Of a stretch of 64,000 nt of DNA, positions 63,841 through 64,000 are shown piece by piece; positions within the stretch are counted from its first letter, which is position 1, and every line of letters begins with the position of its first letter. Below the pieces are notes generated by a model. It saw nothing but the letters and a program-made list of their open reading frames with translations, did no database searches and was not told the DNA's origin. Source of the DNA: Bostrychus sinensis (taxonomy: Eukaryota > Chordata > Actinopteri > Gobiiformes > Eleotridae); contig CM036248.1 in assembly GCA_020698575.1 (NCBI GenBank), positions 11,065,729-11,129,728 of the forward strand, read 5' to 3'. Made by a program: the position numbers and the translations under genes.

Positions 63841-64000
63841 CTGGTGAACAATGCCACACTTGACCTGATGTCTTTGAGAAAGGGCCACATTCAATGCACT
63901 CGCTCCCATCATTTAATGGGCAGTGGTTGAAACAGTTTCTTCTTTAATGCCACTTTAAGACAATTAACACATTGCTGGAAAGGCTGAATGCTGATTGATC

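Larger units (their letters stand above)
58092..64000. other. gpc3: Intron 2 of gpc3 (incomplete) - noncoding
   Basis: Upstream of exon 3 on the minus strand. I looked for the glypican exon 2 signature (the double-cysteine CCSRKMEEKY-type segment and the QNAA.FQ end) and did not find it, so exons 1-2 probably lie beyond 64000. Repeats in it are listed separately; 61300-62280 shows nothing recognisable. Confidence 0.65.

Noticed and set aside
58092..64000. Search for glypican exon 2
   Set aside because: No stretch with the double-cysteine segment or an exit in phase 1 fitting G|AG was found.

Overview
The window is vertebrate nuclear DNA, almost certainly from a teleost fish. It is AT-rich, full of microsatellites, tRNA-derived SINEs, Tc1-like relics, hAT-like and other short inverted-repeat elements and LINE fragments of the fish type, and its only recognisable protein-coding matter is a set of widely spaced exons. 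No operons, CRISPR arrays, phage genes or other prokaryotic features are present. The species cannot be named from the sequence.

The single gene I can support is glypican-3 (gpc3), on the minus strand. Four consecutive internal exons are visible, with canonical splice sites and matching phases: exon 3 (57403-58091), exon 4 (35184-35332), exon 5 (32832-32957) and exon 6 (22988-23099). Together they give 1076 nt, about 358 uninterrupted codons, covering most of the cysteine-rich glypican core. Numbering follows the eight-exon mammalian GPC3 gene. Exons 1-2 (signal peptide, N-terminal core) should lie beyond 64000, and exons 7-8 (acidic segment, heparan-sulphate attachment, GPI signal) beyond position 1 on the other side; I searched the window for them by eye and did not find them. 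Exons 4, 5 and 6 are short and are not obvious as open reading frames; they were found by joining splice sites and phases.

Layout, in gpc3 transcription order (right to left). 58092-64000 is intron 2, with an L2/CR1-type LINE scrap at 60.5-60.8 kb and a 565-bp repeat at 63.05-63.6 kb. 35333-57402 is intron 3 (22 kb) and holds a LINE copy with a target-site duplication (45.1-45.65 kb), an inverted-repeat element (45.97-46.91 kb), SINEs, a Tc1 relic (49.46-49.84 kb) and several microsatellites. 32958-35183 is intron 4 (2.2 kb), with a long (GTA)n tract close to exon 5 and part of a 612-bp TIR element. 23100-32831 is intron 5 (9.7 kb), with two (CTA)n/minisatellite blocks and a nested palindromic MITE. 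1-22987 is part of intron 6, with a Tc1 relic carrying a perfect 24-bp hairpin, a hAT-like MITE with an internal repeat array, a 390-bp (CTAA)n tract, and a 1.7-kb foldback element with about 500-bp arms.

The encoded protein is a GPI-anchored heparan-sulphate proteoglycan core that modulates Wnt, Hedgehog, BMP and FGF signalling. No unknown multi-gene system is visible. The most interesting observations are the divergent exon 4 that still keeps an R-x-x-R site, the complementary triplet arrays flanking the frame-neutral exon 5, and several mobile-element insertions whose boundaries and duplications can be read directly.
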